In this document: positions 1 to 9,621 of the stretch, one piece after another
How the letters are laid out: every line of letters begins with the position of its first letter
Position numbering within the stretch: the first letter of the stretch is position 1
From: Rhodanobacter sp. DHG33
GTDB lineage: Bacteria; Pseudomonadota; Gammaproteobacteria; Xanthomonadales; Rhodanobacteraceae
DNA length: 64,000 nt
Direction of reading: 5' to 3'
NCBI RefSeq assembly: GCF_014843005.1
Contig: NZ_JACYXM010000004.1
Span: 188,530 to 252,529, forward strand
Notes under the pieces: model-generated
Databases searched by the model: none
Seen by the model: the letters and a program-made list of their open reading frames with translations, nothing else
Told to the model about the DNA's origin: nothing
Position numbers and translations under genes: made by a program

Positions 1-1205
1 AGCTGCCGCCCTCGGTGCTGGTGGGCCAACTGCGCGACTACCTTGCCGCCGGCTGGCGCCGCGCGGACGACGATGCCCACGACCCGAAATCCGCCGAAAA
101 GCTGCTCGCTGCGCTCACCACCGAATACCCGTTGCAGGCCTTCAGCCAGCGCTATTTCGATGCCACCGGCGACGCGCGCCTGTTCACCTATGCCGGCGAA
201 TGGCAGCGTGCGCGCCAGTCCCTCTCTCTAGGTAAGAAGGTTTCGTTGTCCGCGTGGCAACCGGAGGGCGCGCTCGACACCGGCCTGCTGCAACGATTCC
301 TCAAGTCGCCCGCGAAAACCTTCTATGCCGAACGCCTGGGCGTGCGCTTCGACGCGCTCGACGACGCCGACGCGGAACAGGAGGCCTTCGCGCTCGACGG
401 TCTCCAACGCCACCTCGCCACCGATGCCCTGCTGCGCACCGCCATCGCCGCCGGCACGGATACGCTCGGCCCTGCTGCACAACGCCTGCGCGAACAAGGC
501 AGCTTGCCGCCCGGCAGCTTCGGCACGCTGGCGCTGGAGCCGGTCGAACAGGCCGCACGCGACGCCGGCACCGCATGGCATTCGCTGGATGCGCGTTGGC
601 CGCACGCCACCGGCATGCGCGAACTGCGCCACGAGGCGCACGGTCTCTGCATCGAGGACTGGCTAGGCGACCTGCGCGACGACGGCGAAGGCGGCCACGT
701 GCGCCTGATCCCCACGGCCAGCACGCTGGCCAGGGACGACGGCATCCATCACGACAAGCTGCTCGACGCCTGGGTGGTGCACCTGCTCGCGAATGCCAAT
801 GCGTTGCGGCTCACCAGCCGCATCGTCGGTCCGGATGCCACGCTGGTGCTTCCGTCGCTGGCCACGGCCGAGGCTTCCGTTCTGCTCGACGAGCTGTGCG
901 CCGCGCTGCGCGCCGGCATGCAGTCGCCGCTGCCCGTCGCGCGCAAGACCGCCTTCGCCTGGCTGCGGGTCGAGGCCGCGAACCAGAACCTGCCGGACGA
1001 CAAACGGAAGCATCCCGCCAACGCCGCACGCCAGAACTACGACCAGGCCGGGCATCAGCATGGCCACGGCGAAGTGCAGGACGACCTTTGCCTGCAGCGC
1101 GAATGGCCGGATTTCGATGCGCTGCTCAGCGCGGGTTTCGAACACTGGCTGCACCTGTACCGGCCGCTGCTCGCCGCCGCACGAAAAGACGAGGACGCCG
1201 CATGA
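1..1205 (+). CDS. recC: RecC, exonuclease V gamma subunit (3' part, open at window edge)
   Basis: This is the C-terminal ~400 residues of RecC, the subunit of the RecBCD helicase-nuclease that recognises Chi and splits the strands at DNA ends. The reading frame is open at base 3 and runs through PPSVLVGQLRDYL, a segment typical of the late part of RecC, so the true start lies outside the window; the GTG at 15 is internal. The stop TGA (1203-1205) overlaps the ATG of recB at 1202, and recD follows, so the three form one operon in the order C-B-D. Unlike E. coli, no ptrA lies between recC and recB. The assignment rests mainly on this order and the unmistakable recB and recD downstream. Confidence 0.9.
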   Translation, partial: LPPSVLVGQLRDYLAAGWRRADDDAHDPKSAEKLLAALTTEYPLQAFSQRYFDATGDARLFTYAGEWQRARQSLSLGKKVSLSAWQPEGALDTGLLQRFLKSPAKTFYAERLGVRFDALDDADAEQEAFALDGLQRHLATDALLRTAIAAGTDTLGPAAQRLREQGSLPPGSFGTLALEPVEQAARDAGTAWHSLDARWPHATGMRELRHEAHGLCIEDWLGDLRDDGEGGHVRLIPTASTLARDDGIHHDKLLDAWVVHLLANANALRLTSRIVGPDATLVLPSLATAEASVLLDELCAALRAGMQSPLPVARKTAFAWLRVEAANQNLPDDKRKHPANAARQNYDQAGHQHGHGEVQDDLCLQREWPDFDALLSAGFEHWLHLYRPLLAAARKDEDAA

Positions 1206-4200
1206 GCGCGCCCGAGCCGCTGTCTCCGCTGCGCCTGCCGCTGGCCGGCACGCAGCTCATCGAAGCCAGCGCCGGCACCGGCAAGACCTGGACCATCGCC
1301 GCGCTCTATCTGCGCCTGGTGCTTGGCCACGGCCGCGCCGAGCCGCTGCTGCCCGCGCAGATCCTGGTGATGACCTTCACCAAGGCCGCCACCGCGGAAC
1401 TGCGCGAGCGCATCCGCGAGCGGCTTGCCGAGGCTGCTGGTGCCTTCCGCGGCCAGCGCATGGCCGACGATTTCCTGCACGCGCTGATCGCCGAATACCC
1501 GGACGACGAGGCGCGCACGGCCGCCGCGCGCAAGCTGGAACTCGCCTCGCAATGGATGGACGAGGCCGCGGTATTCACCATCCACAGCTGGTGCCAGCGC
1601 ATGCTCGTCCAGCACGCCTTCGACAGCGGCGAGGCAGCCAGCGAGGACGGCATCGCCGACGAAAACGAACTGCTTGCCGAGGCCGTGCGCGACTACTGGC
1701 GGCGGTTCTTCTTTCCGCTGGATCGCGAGGCCGCCGGACTGGTCGCGCAACTGTGGAAGGAACCCGACGCCCTGCGCCGCGCGGTCAAACCGCTGCTTGC
1801 CGGCTCACCCGACACGCTGCGACTGGGCGGCCAGCCGGTGCCGGTCATCGCCGATCCTGCCGACATGCTGGATGCGGCTACCGCATCGCTGCGCGACGCC
1901 GAAATGCAGGCGCGCACACTGTGGCGCGAGCACGGCACGGAAATCGCGCAATTGATGCGCGATGCGGTGGAGGGCGGCGCGCTCAATGCCGCCAGCTACA
2001 AAACCGCCACGCTGGCTACCGACCATGCCGCTTTCGACGCATGGAACAGCACCGCCGAACTCGCCAAAACCAAGACGCTGGAACGCCATTCCACCACCAA
2101 GCTGCAGAGCGCGACGCGCAAGAACCAGCCCACTCCAACGCACGCGTTCTTCGCGGCCATCGACGCCGTACTGGCGACGCAAGCCAGCACCGACACGCTG
2201 CAACCGCTGTTGCTCGCCCATGCCGCCACCTGGATCGCGCAGCGCCTCGACGAAACACGCCGCTCGCGCGCCGTGCTCGGCTACGACGACATGCTGAAGC
2301 GCCTCGCCACCGCTCTTCACGGCGCCAACGGCGATGCACTGACGCATACCATCGCCGTGCAATACCCGGCGGCACTGGTGGACGAATTTCAGGACACCGA
2401 TCCGCTGCAGTGGCGCAGCCTGCAACGCATCTACGGCGGGAGCGAAGACACGGCCCTGCTGCTGATCGGCGACCCCAAGCAGGCGATCTACGGTTTCCGC
2501 GGCGCGGACATCCATACCTACCTGCGCGCCCGCGAAAGCGCCGCGCGGCCGCACTGGACGCTGGACACCAACCACCGTTCCAGCAAAGCGCTGGTGGCTG
2601 CGGTGAACCGCGTGTTCGGGCATGCGGACACCTACCCGCAAGGTGCGTTCTGCTTCGGCACGGCGCTGCCCTTTGTGGCGGTGAAGGCCAAGGGTCGTAA
2701 CGAAGTCTTTCAGCTCGACGGTGAACCATTGCCCGCGATGCAGATGGCCGTCCATCCGTCCGTCGAACCCGCCAGCATGGGTGCGTGGCGCGAAAGCATG
2801 GCAGCCCATGCAGCCGCGCAACTGGTCGCATGGCTGGGGGCTGCGCAGGCCGGGCGCTCCGGCTTCATGGCGGAGGACGGCGCGCTCGCGCCGCTGCGAC
2901 CCGGCGACATCGCCATCCTGGTGCGCGACAGGACCGACGCCGCCGCGATGGCCGACGCTCTGCACCGGCGCGGCCTCGCCCATGTCTATCTGTCCGACCA
3001 GCAATCGGTATATGCCAGCGACGAGGCCACCGACCTGCTGCGCTGGCTGCATGCCTGCGCCCGCCCCGGCAACGACCGCGCCATGCGCGCCGCACTAGCC
3101 ACGCCCAGCATGGCGCGCAACCTCGCCGAGCTGGCCAGCCTCGACGACGATACCGAACGCGAAGCCTGCGACGAACACTTCCGCCAGTCGCACGCGCTGT
3201 GGCAGCGCCACGGCGTGCTGGCGATGCTGCACGAACTGCTGCACCGTTTCGACCTGCCCGCGCGCCTGCTCGCCCGCGACGGCGGCGAACGCGCACTCAC
3301 CAACCTGCTGCATCTGGCCGAACTGCTACAGCAGGCCGCCACCGGACTGGATGGCGAACACGCGCTGATCCGCTTCCTCGCCGCGCAGATTGCCAGCCCT
3401 GGCAGCGGCGAAAGCGCGGAGGCGCAGCTCGTGCGGCTGGAAAGCGAAGCGGCATTGATCAAGCTGGTGACCGTGCACAAGTCCAAGGGCCTGGAATACC
3501 CCGTGGTGCTGCTGCCCTTCGCCTGCGGCTTCCGCGAAGTGGATGCCGACAATGCCGTGCAGACGCGCGACAGTCATGGCCGCGCGCAGCTCGACCTGCA
3601 GCCGGACGAGGACGCCCTGCGCGAAGCCGACCGCGAACGCCTGCAGGAAGACCTACGCCTGCTCTACGTGGCGCTCACCCGTGCCCGCCATGCCTGCTGG
3701 CTGGGCGTAGCCAACCTCAAGCACGGCAACAGGAAGGACTCCGACCTGCACAAGTCCGCGTTCGGTTACGTGCTTGCGGGCGGCGCCCCCATTGCGCCTA
3801 CTGAACTGTTGGCGCACGTACGCTCGCTCGCCGGCGAGGACACGCCTATCCAGGTCGTCGAACTGGCCGATCTCGCCGACGAGCATCGCCATCACGACAT
3901 CACATCGACCGCGCTCACCCGCCCTGCGCGCAGCTTTTCGCTGAAACCGGCGGAGCCGTGGTGGATTGCCAGCTACAGCGCACTTGCGCATGGCGACGAC
4001 AGTGCCGCGCCACGCCACGCGCCCGAGACCGCCGGCCAGTCCACGCTTGCCGAGAACGTCGCTTCGAGCAACGCGGAAGCATCCGACACGGACGCGCACG
4101 GCATCCACGCCTTCCACCGTGGTGCCAACGCCGGCACTTTCCTGCACGACCTGCTGGAGAGCTGCGCCGACGAAGGCTTCGCGCGTGCCGCCGCACCTTC

Positions 4201-4849
4201 CGTCGGCCTGCGCGACACCATCGCGCGACGCTGCCAGGCGCGCGGCTGGCAATCGTGGATCAAGCCGCTGACGGCATGGCTGCCTGCGCTGCTGCATACG
4301 CCGCTGCCGCTGCCCGATGACGGCGCCATGCCCTTGGCCGCGCTCGCCGATGCCGCGCGCTACCGCGCCGAGCTGGAGTTCTGGTTCGAGGCCAACCGCG
4401 TCGATGCGGCCGCGCTGGACCGCATCGTCACTGCGCACACACTGGACGGCCTGGCACGCCCCCCGCTGCCGCCCCATCGCGTGAACGGCATGCTCAAGGG
4501 CTTCATCGACCTGGTGTTCGAACACCAGGGGCGCTGGTACGTGGTCGACTACAAATCCAACTGGCTGGGCGGCCATGCCGCCGCCTATACCGCCGAGGCC
4601 ATGCGCGACTCGGTGCTGCAGAGCCGCTACGACCTGCAGTACGCCATCTACACGCTGGCGCTGCACCGCCAGCTCAAGGCCCGCCTGCCCGGCTACGACT
4701 ACGAACGCCACATGGGCGGCGTGCTTTATCTCTACCTGCGCGGTGTGGACGGCGAAGGCCACGGCGTGCATGGCGAGCGCCTTCCGTTCGCGCTGGTCGA
4801 TGCGTTGGACCGCCTGTTCGCCACGGGAGGCACCGCCCATGCGGCATGA
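1202..4849 (+). CDS. recB: RecB, exonuclease V beta subunit (UvrD-type helicase plus nuclease)
   Basis: A 1215-residue ATP-dependent 3'-5' helicase and nuclease that processes double-strand breaks. All superfamily 1 motifs are visible: Walker A EASAGTGKT (residues 21-29), motif Ia MTFTKAATAELRERI, motif II VDEFQDTDP, motif III GDPKQAIYGFRGAD, motif IV TNHRSS, motif V TVHKSKGLEYPVV and motif VI LLYVALTRARHA. The C-terminal nuclease domain has GFIDLVF (from ~1100) and VVDYKSN, giving the metal-binding Asp1116-x-Lys1118. The ATG at 1202 overlaps the recC stop (ATGA), which implies translational coupling and fixes the start. The end overlaps recD by 11 bases. Length matches the family (~1200 aa). 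Confidence 0.97.
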   Translation: MSAPEPLSPLRLPLAGTQLIEASAGTGKTWTIAALYLRLVLGHGRAEPLLPAQILVMTFTKAATAELRERIRERLAEAAGAFRGQRMADDFLHALIAEYPDDEARTAAARKLELASQWMDEAAVFTIHSWCQRMLVQHAFDSGEAASEDGIADENELLAEAVRDYWRRFFFPLDREAAGLVAQLWKEPDALRRAVKPLLAGSPDTLRLGGQPVPVIADPADMLDAATASLRDAEMQARTLWREHGTEIAQLMRDAVEGGALNAASYKTATLATDHAAFDAWNSTAELAKTKTLERHSTTKLQSATRKNQPTPTHAFFAAIDAVLATQASTDTLQPLLLAHAATWIAQRLDETRRSRAVLGYDDMLKRLATALHGANGDALTHTIAVQYPAALVDEFQDTDPLQWRSLQRIYGGSEDTALLLIGDPKQAIYGFRGADIHTYLRARESAARPHWTLDTNHRSSKALVAAVNRVFGHADTYPQGAFCFGTALPFVAVKAKGRNEVFQLDGEPLPAMQMAVHPSVEPASMGAWRESMAAHAAAQLVAWLGAAQAGRSGFMAEDGALAPLRPGDIAILVRDRTDAAAMADALHRRGLAHVYLSDQQSVYASDEATDLLRWLHACARPGNDRAMRAALATPSMARNLAELASLDDDTEREACDEHFRQSHALWQRHGVLAMLHELLHRFDLPARLLARDGGERALTNLLHLAELLQQAATGLDGEHALIRFLAAQIASPGSGESAEAQLVRLESEAALIKLVTVHKSKGLEYPVVLLPFACGFREVDADNAVQTRDSHGRAQLDLQPDEDALREADRERLQEDLRLLYVALTRARHACWLGVANLKHGNRKDSDLHKSAFGYVLAGGAPIAPTELLAHVRSLAGEDTPIQVVELADLADEHRHHDITSTALTRPARSFSLKPAEPWWIASYSALAHGDDSAAPRHAPETAGQSTLAENVASSNAEASDTDAHGIHAFHRGANAGTFLHDLLESCADEGFARAAAPSVGLRDTIARRCQARGWQSWIKPLTAWLPALLHTPLPLPDDGAMPLAALADAARYRAELEFWFEANRVDAAALDRIVTAHTLDGLARPPLPPHRVNGMLKGFIDLVFEHQGRWYVVDYKSNWLGGHAAAYTAEAMRDSVLQSRYDLQYAIYTLALHRQLKARLPGYDYERHMGGVLYLYLRGVDGEGHGVHGERLPFALVDALDRLFATGGTAHAA

Positions 4850-6797
4850 CGCCTTGCTCCAGCGTGCCCTGGAACAACAGCGCCTGCGTCCGCTGGACGT
4901 GGCCTTTGCGCACTTCCTCGCCGAACGCGACGCGCAGCTCGAGCCCGCGTTGTCATGGCTGGCCGCCCTGCTCAGCCGGCAGCTGGCCGACGGCCATCTC
5001 TGCCTCGACCTGGCCTTGCTGCCCACGCTGGCGCAAGAACAGGACTGGCCCGAGGACTGGCACGCACTCGCCGATTCGCTGCATGAAGACGGCCATCTGC
5101 AGCTACCCGCCTCGCCACTGCTTGCCGCCAACAGCAATGGCATGCCGGCCGATGCGCCGCTGGTGCTGGACGGCACGCGGCTCTACCTGCGTCGCTACTG
5201 GAACCACGAGCGCAGCGTGGCGCAGGGCATCCTCGACCGCGTGGCGCACACGGAAGCACCGACCGCACACTTCGCCGCCGAACTCGCGCGGCTGTTCCCC
5301 GCTGCCGCATCGCCCGACTGGCAGCGCATCGCCTGCGCGCTCGCCGCGCGCGGCGCCTTCGGCGTGATCACCGGCGGCCCCGGCACCGGCAAGACCACCA
5401 CCGTGGTGCGCCTGCTCGGTCTGCTGCAGACACTGCAGTTGCGAGAGCAGGGACAACCGCTGCGCATCCGCCTCGCCGCGCCCACCGGCAAGGCCGCGGC
5501 GCGGCTCAACGCCTCGATCGCCGCGCAGCTCGCCCGCCTCGACGTGGACGATGCCGTGCGCGCGGCCATTCCCTCCGAGGTACTCACCCTGCATCGCCTG
5601 CTGGGCGCGCGGCCGGACACGCGCCGCTACCGCCACGACCGCCGCAATCCGCTGCACCTGGACGTGCTGGTGATCGACGAGGCGTCGATGGTCGACCTGG
5701 AAATGCTGGCCGCCGTGCTCGATGCGCTGCCGGCGTCGGCGCGGCTGGTCCTGCTCGGCGACAAGGACCAGCTCTCCTCGGTGGAAGCCGGTGCGGTGCT
5801 CGGCGACCTGTGCCGGCGCGCAGAAGCCGGCCACTACGACAGCGGCACCGCGCAATGGATCGCTGCCACCACCGGCGACGACATCGCCGCCTTCGTGCAG
5901 GCCGATGCGCAGCCGCTGGACCAGCGCATCGCGATGCTGCGTGAAAGCCATCGCTTCGGTGCGGCCAGCGGCATCGGCCGTTTGGCGCAGGCGGTGAACG
6001 CAGGCGATGCGCCCGCCGCACTGACGATGCTGCAGACGCCCGCGCCCGACCTTGCCTGGCAGCCCGATGTCGATGCCGCTGCGCTCACGGCCCTGGCCAT
6101 CGACGGCTCGGCAACACCGGACGGTGGCGACACGCCCGGCTATCGCCACTACCTCGAATGGCTGCACGCGCATCGCCCGGGCGGCGACGCCGGCGAGGCC
6201 GCGCACGCGGACTGGGCGCGCGGCGCGCTGGAAGCCTTCAACCGCTTCCAACTGCTGTGCGCGCTGCGCCGTGGCCCGCACGGCGTGGACGGGGTGAACC
6301 GCCAGGTCGCCGCAGGGCTGCGCGCACGCGGGCTGATCGACAGCGAGCTCGGCTGGTACGAAGGACGCCCGGTGCTGCTCACCCGCAACGACTACAGCCT
6401 GGGCCTGATGAACGGCGACATCGGCCTGTGCCTGCGCCTGCCCGACGGCGCCGGGGGCACCCGGCCGATGGTGGCCTTCCTCGCCGCCGCCACGGGCCAT
6501 GCGGGCGGCACGCGGCTGCGCTTCGTGCCGCCCTCGCGGCTGACCGACGCGGAAACCGCCTGGGCGCTGACCGTGCACAAGTCGCAGGGCTCGGAGTTCG
6601 AGCACACGGCCCTGCTGCTGCCGCCCGACCCCAACGGCGTGCTCGGCCGCGAGCTGCTCTACACGGCGATCACCCGCGCCCGCCGCCGTTTCAGCCTGGC
6701 CGGCAGCGCCGCCATCGTCGAGCAGACCATCGCCCGGCGCACCCGGCGCCACTCCGGGCTGGCCGCTCGGCTTGCGCCCCACCCGGCTGCCCCGTAA
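4839..6797 (+). CDS. recD: RecD, exonuclease V alpha subunit (5'-3' helicase)
   Basis: A 652-residue helicase of the RecBCD complex that translocates 5'-3' and regulates the nuclease before and after Chi. Walker A is GGPGTGKTTT (residues 179-188). Walker B-like VIDEASMVD, motif III LLGDKDQLSSVEAGAVLGDL, and late motifs VHKSQGSEFEH and LLYTAITRARRR follow in the expected order. The start is the ATG inside the last codons of recB (11-base overlap); starting further upstream in this frame would run into shadow sequence of recB. The last ~25 bases also hold the putative promoter of the following tRNA gene. Confidence 0.96.
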   Translation: MRHDALLQRALEQQRLRPLDVAFAHFLAERDAQLEPALSWLAALLSRQLADGHLCLDLALLPTLAQEQDWPEDWHALADSLHEDGHLQLPASPLLAANSNGMPADAPLVLDGTRLYLRRYWNHERSVAQGILDRVAHTEAPTAHFAAELARLFPAAASPDWQRIACALAARGAFGVITGGPGTGKTTTVVRLLGLLQTLQLREQGQPLRIRLAAPTGKAAARLNASIAAQLARLDVDDAVRAAIPSEVLTLHRLLGARPDTRRYRHDRRNPLHLDVLVIDEASMVDLEMLAAVLDALPASARLVLLGDKDQLSSVEAGAVLGDLCRRAEAGHYDSGTAQWIAATTGDDIAAFVQADAQPLDQRIAMLRESHRFGAASGIGRLAQAVNAGDAPAALTMLQTPAPDLAWQPDVDAAALTALAIDGSATPDGGDTPGYRHYLEWLHAHRPGGDAGEAAHADWARGALEAFNRFQLLCALRRGPHGVDGVNRQVAAGLRARGLIDSELGWYEGRPVLLTRNDYSLGLMNGDIGLCLRLPDGAGGTRPMVAFLAAATGHAGGTRLRFVPPSRLTDAETAWALTVHKSQGSEFEHTALLLPPDPNGVLGRELLYTAITRARRRFSLAGSAAIVEQTIARRTRRHSGLAARLAPHPAAP

Positions 6798-6800
6798 AAT
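6772..6800 (+). promoter_or_regulatory. Putative sigma70 promoter for tRNA-Thr, inside the 3' end of recD
   Basis: TTGCGC (6772-6777) and TAAAAT (6795-6800) are separated by 17 bases. The -10 overlaps the recD stop codon, and a start site would fall about nine bases before the tRNA 5' end. Confidence 0.5.
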
Positions 6801-6815
6801 CCGCCGTTCGGCATC

Positions 6816-6891
6816 GCCGGAATAGCTCAGTTGGTAGAGCGGCGCATTCGTAATGCGTAGGTCGCAGGTTCGACTCCTGTTTCCGGCACCA
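6816..6891 (+). tRNA. tRNA-Thr (anticodon CGU)
   Basis: A 76-base tRNA with encoded CCA. The acceptor stem pairs GCCGGAA with TTCCGGC; the D arm contains AGCTCAGTTGGTAGAGC. The anticodon stem GCGCA/TGCGT encloses loop TTCGTAA with anticodon CGT, and the T arm carries GGTTCGACTCC. The sequence is very close to the known E. coli tRNA-Thr(CGU). It reads ACG codons, which are frequent in GC-rich genomes. It follows recD by 18 bases and is followed by a terminator. Confidence 0.97.
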
Positions 6892-6914
6892 TCGATTCAC
6901 GGGAGCCATCCCAC

Positions 6915-6942
6915 GAAAAAACGCCCGGCTGGGCGTTTTTTT
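6915..6942. terminator. Bidirectional rho-independent terminator
   Basis: Stem ACGCCC/GGGCGT (6921-6926, 6931-6936) with loop GGCT is flanked by an A run on the left and seven T on the right. It can end the tRNA transcript on the plus strand and tsaB on the minus strand. Confidence 0.85.
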
Positions 6943-6968
6943 GTGTCCGTCCGAGGCAGCGGGCCGCT

Positions 6969-7667
6969 TCAGGCCTTGCCCTGCTCCACCAGCGTCAGCG
7001 CCACCTTGTCGCGCAGGTAGACCGGCAACGCTTGCTCCGGCGACTGCGCGCGGCCGGCCCGAAATTCGCGAGCGGCCAGCTCGGCGACGTGCACGGCCTG
7101 CGGGTAGCGCGCGCCGTCCGCAAAGCGCGGCGCCGCGCCCAGCCGCTCGCGCAGCACGGTTTCGTAGGTGGCCCAGCCGCTGCCGACTATTTGCCAGTGG
7201 CGGCTTTCGGGCAGGAGCAATGTGTCGGCGGTGCAGACACGTTCCTGATCCAGCGACAGCAGGCCGCCTGCGCCGTCGCGGCGGTAGCTGGCGGCATAGA
7301 TCTCGCCCATGCGGGCATCGATGACCGCGAGGATGGCGGTGTCGTCATCGCCGTCGTCGGGCGCCTCCAGTGCCAGCGCAGCGAGCGATGACACGGTGAC
7401 CACGGGGCGATCCAGCGCCAGCGCCATACCCTGCGCCAGCGACACGGCGAGGCGCACGCCGGTGAACGCACCGGGACCGCGGCCCACCGCGATGGCGTCG
7501 AGCGCATGGCGGGCGAGGCCGGCCTCGGCCAGCAGTTCGTCGGCCATCGGCAGCACGCGCTCGGCGTGGCGGCGTGGCGCGAGTTCGCTGCGGGCGATCA
7601 CTTCGTCGCCGTGGACCAGGGCGACGGAGCAGGCTTCGGTGGCGGTTTCGATGGCGAGCAGGTTCAT
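6969..7667 (-). CDS. tsaB: TsaB, tRNA threonylcarbamoyladenosine biosynthesis protein
   Basis: A 232-residue ASKHA-fold protein, partner of TsaD and TsaE in making t6A37 on ANN-decoding tRNAs. The N-terminus MNLLAIETATEACSVAL and the segments RRHAERVLPM and VGRGPGAFTGVRL are characteristic of TsaB. The start at 7667 gives the canonical N-terminus; the frame stays open upstream to 7748 but with non-conserved sequence. The Shine-Dalgarno signal is weak. The gene sits next to a tRNA-Thr whose codon family needs t6A, probably by coincidence. It ends at the shared terminator at 6915-6942. Confidence 0.95.
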   Translation of the reverse strand: MNLLAIETATEACSVALVHGDEVIARSELAPRRHAERVLPMADELLAEAGLARHALDAIAVGRGPGAFTGVRLAVSLAQGMALALDRPVVTVSSLAALALEAPDDGDDDTAILAVIDARMGEIYAASYRRDGAGGLLSLDQERVCTADTLLLPESRHWQIVGSGWATYETVLRERLGAAPRFADGARYPQAVHVAELAAREFRAGRAQSPEQALPVYLRDKVALTLVEQGKA

Positions 7668-7869
7668 GGTTTCACCATGATAGCCGCTGCCCGCGCCCGC
7701 CATGCCCATGGGCCGTTCATGGTGCGGCTTTCGCGTGCCGCGGCGCACACGGGTTTTCTCCCACGTTCAATCATGATCGCGCTCCTTCGTTACCGGAGCA
7801 CGGATCACACCAGCCCGGGAAGCGCGTCAGCGGGCAGATGCGGGCCACGAGCGGGCCGGTGCGTGGCTT

Positions 7870-9036
7870 TTACGCGGCGGCCACGCTGTCGCGGGTGATT
7901 TCGGCGATCGACTTCGCGCCGGTCAGCGTCATCGCCACGCGCATCTCGCTGGCGATCAGATCCAGCAGATGAGCGACGCCCTGCTCGCCCTTCGCGGCCA
8001 GCGCGTAGACGAAGGCGCGGCCCAGCAGCACGCCATCGGCCCCCAGTGCCAGCATGCGCACCACGTCGAGGCCGTTGCGCACGCCGGAGTCGGCGAGGAT
8101 CTTCAGCTCGCCCTTCACCGCATCGGCGATCGCCGGCAGGGCGCGCGCGGATGACAGCACGCCGTCCAGCTGGCGACCGCCGTGGTTCGACACCACGATG
8201 CCGTCGGCGCCGAAGCGCACCGCCTCCTTGGCATCCTGCGGATCGAGGATGCCCTTGATGAGCATTGCACCCTTCCAGGATTCGCGTATCCATTCCAGGT
8301 CGCGCCAGCCGATGGACGGGTCGAAGTTATTGCCCAGCCAGCCGATGTAATCCTCCAGCCCGATGCGATGGCCTAGGTAGGCGGACACGTTGCCGAGGTC
8401 GTGCGGCCGGCCCAGCAGGCCCACGTCCCACGACCAGCGCGGATGGCACATCGCCTGCCAGATGCGGCGCGTCGGGGCGTGCGGCCCCGACATGCCCGAA
8501 TGCGCATCGCGGTAGCGCGCGCCCGGCACCGGCATGTCCACGGTGAACACCAGGGTGCGCACGCCGGCGGCCCAGGCACGATCCAGCGCGTTGCGCATGA
8601 AGGCACGGTCGCGCAGCACGTACAACTGGAACCAGATCGGGCGCGCCACCTGCGCCTGCACTTCCTCGATGGGGCACACCGACACCGTGGACAGGGTGAA
8701 CGGCACGCCCTTCGCCGCAGCGGCGCGCGCGGCCTGCACTTCGCCGCGCCGCGCGTACATGCCGGTGAGCCCCACCGGCGCCAGCGCCACGGGCAGGCTC
8801 AGTTTTTCGCCGAACAACTCGGTGGAAAGATCGACGTTGCCGACTTCCTTCAATACGCGCTGACGCAAGGCGAGGCCACGCAGGTCATCTACGTTGCGGC
8901 GCAAGGTCTGCTCGTCGTAGGCGCCGCCGTCGATGTAGTGGAACAGGAAGGGCGGCAACCGGCGCTGCGCGGCCGCGCGGTAGTCCTGGGCGGAGGAGAT
9001 GATCATGGGGGCACTCGGCTGCGCGTCAGGCGTCAT
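7870..9036 (-). CDS. lldD: L-lactate dehydrogenase (FMN, quinone-linked)
   Basis: A 388-residue FMN-dependent alpha-hydroxy-acid oxidoreductase that oxidises L-lactate to pyruvate and feeds the respiratory chain at the inner membrane. It follows E. coli LldD almost motif for motif: [57 protein letters not shown] and [20 protein letters not shown] with the catalytic His and the FMN-binding Arg. The C-terminus is a little shorter than in E. coli. The ATG at 9036 has a good AAGG signal. The internal ATG at 9006 reproduces the E. coli N-terminus exactly, so either start is possible. No lldP permease or lldR regulator is adjacent. Confidence 0.95.
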   Translation of the reverse strand: MTPDAQPSAPMIISSAQDYRAAAQRRLPPFLFHYIDGGAYDEQTLRRNVDDLRGLALRQRVLKEVGNVDLSTELFGEKLSLPVALAPVGLTGMYARRGEVQAARAAAAKGVPFTLSTVSVCPIEEVQAQVARPIWFQLYVLRDRAFMRNALDRAWAAGVRTLVFTVDMPVPGARYRDAHSGMSGPHAPTRRIWQAMCHPRWSWDVGLLGRPHDLGNVSAYLGHRIGLEDYIGWLGNNFDPSIGWRDLEWIRESWKGAMLIKGILDPQDAKEAVRFGADGIVVSNHGGRQLDGVLSSARALPAIADAVKGELKILADSGVRNGLDVVRMLALGADGVLLGRAFVYALAAKGEQGVAHLLDLIASEMRVAMTLTGAKSIAEITRDSVAAA

Positions 9037-9621
9037 CGTGCCTTGATGGGGGGCGATCTTCCAGTCTGCGCGGCGTCTTTAATCGCGCCTCCTTTGAGAA
9101 GTTCGCTTCGACTTACTGAAGTGGGTTGTGGCTTTGTCGCAAGTTTCAAAGCGGTTTCGGTCGCCTGCCGGCGCCCGAGTTACTTCTCTTTGCTGGCCCA
9201 CGCCACCGCAGGAGCGGTGGCAAACAGCGAAGCTGGCCCGAAGGGCGGAGGGCAGGATGCCCGGAGTCAAGAGAAGTAACCCAGAGAAATGGCCTGGCTC
9301 AATCTGCCGGAACTACGAGCAGGCTGTGTCGAGGAGGTTGGAATCACGTTCGGCGACACGTCCTGCACAGCAGCCATGCCGCGCCGTATCTGGAAACTGA
9401 GGGCTCGACCACTTCACTAAGCCGGCGCGTGGTCACCACAGGCGACAGCGGTCCAGGTTGCAGATTGCACTCTGCGTACCCGTTCTAGCGCTCTAGACTG
9501 CCTTTTCGGCTGGACCACCTCATCGGCCGGCCGCTCCTGACGCGAAGTGGATCATGCGAAAGGTGATGCCACGGCCGTTCGGGCCGTTGTGCAATGTCGA
9601 AAAGAAGATCGGGAGGACTCC
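9037..9621. other. Gene-free stretch between lldD and the GFA gene
   Basis: I find no convincing gene here. Short open frames lack a ribosome site and recognisable protein features. The interval holds the lldD upstream region, then an inverted-repeat element (9179-9280), then about 340 bases with no clear signal until the ribosome site of the next gene. Confidence 0.6.
9179..9280. repeat. Inverted-repeat element of the GTTACTTYTCTTTGC type
   Basis: GTTACTTCTCTT (9179-9190) is repeated inverted as AAGAGAAGTAAC (9269-9280). Inside is a perfect hairpin, GCCACCGC-AGGA-GCGGTGGC (9202-9221). Intergenic repeats beginning with GTTACTTTTCTTTGC are known to me from Burkholderiales and Xanthomonadales; this looks like a diverged copy, which is inference. 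Confidence 0.55.
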
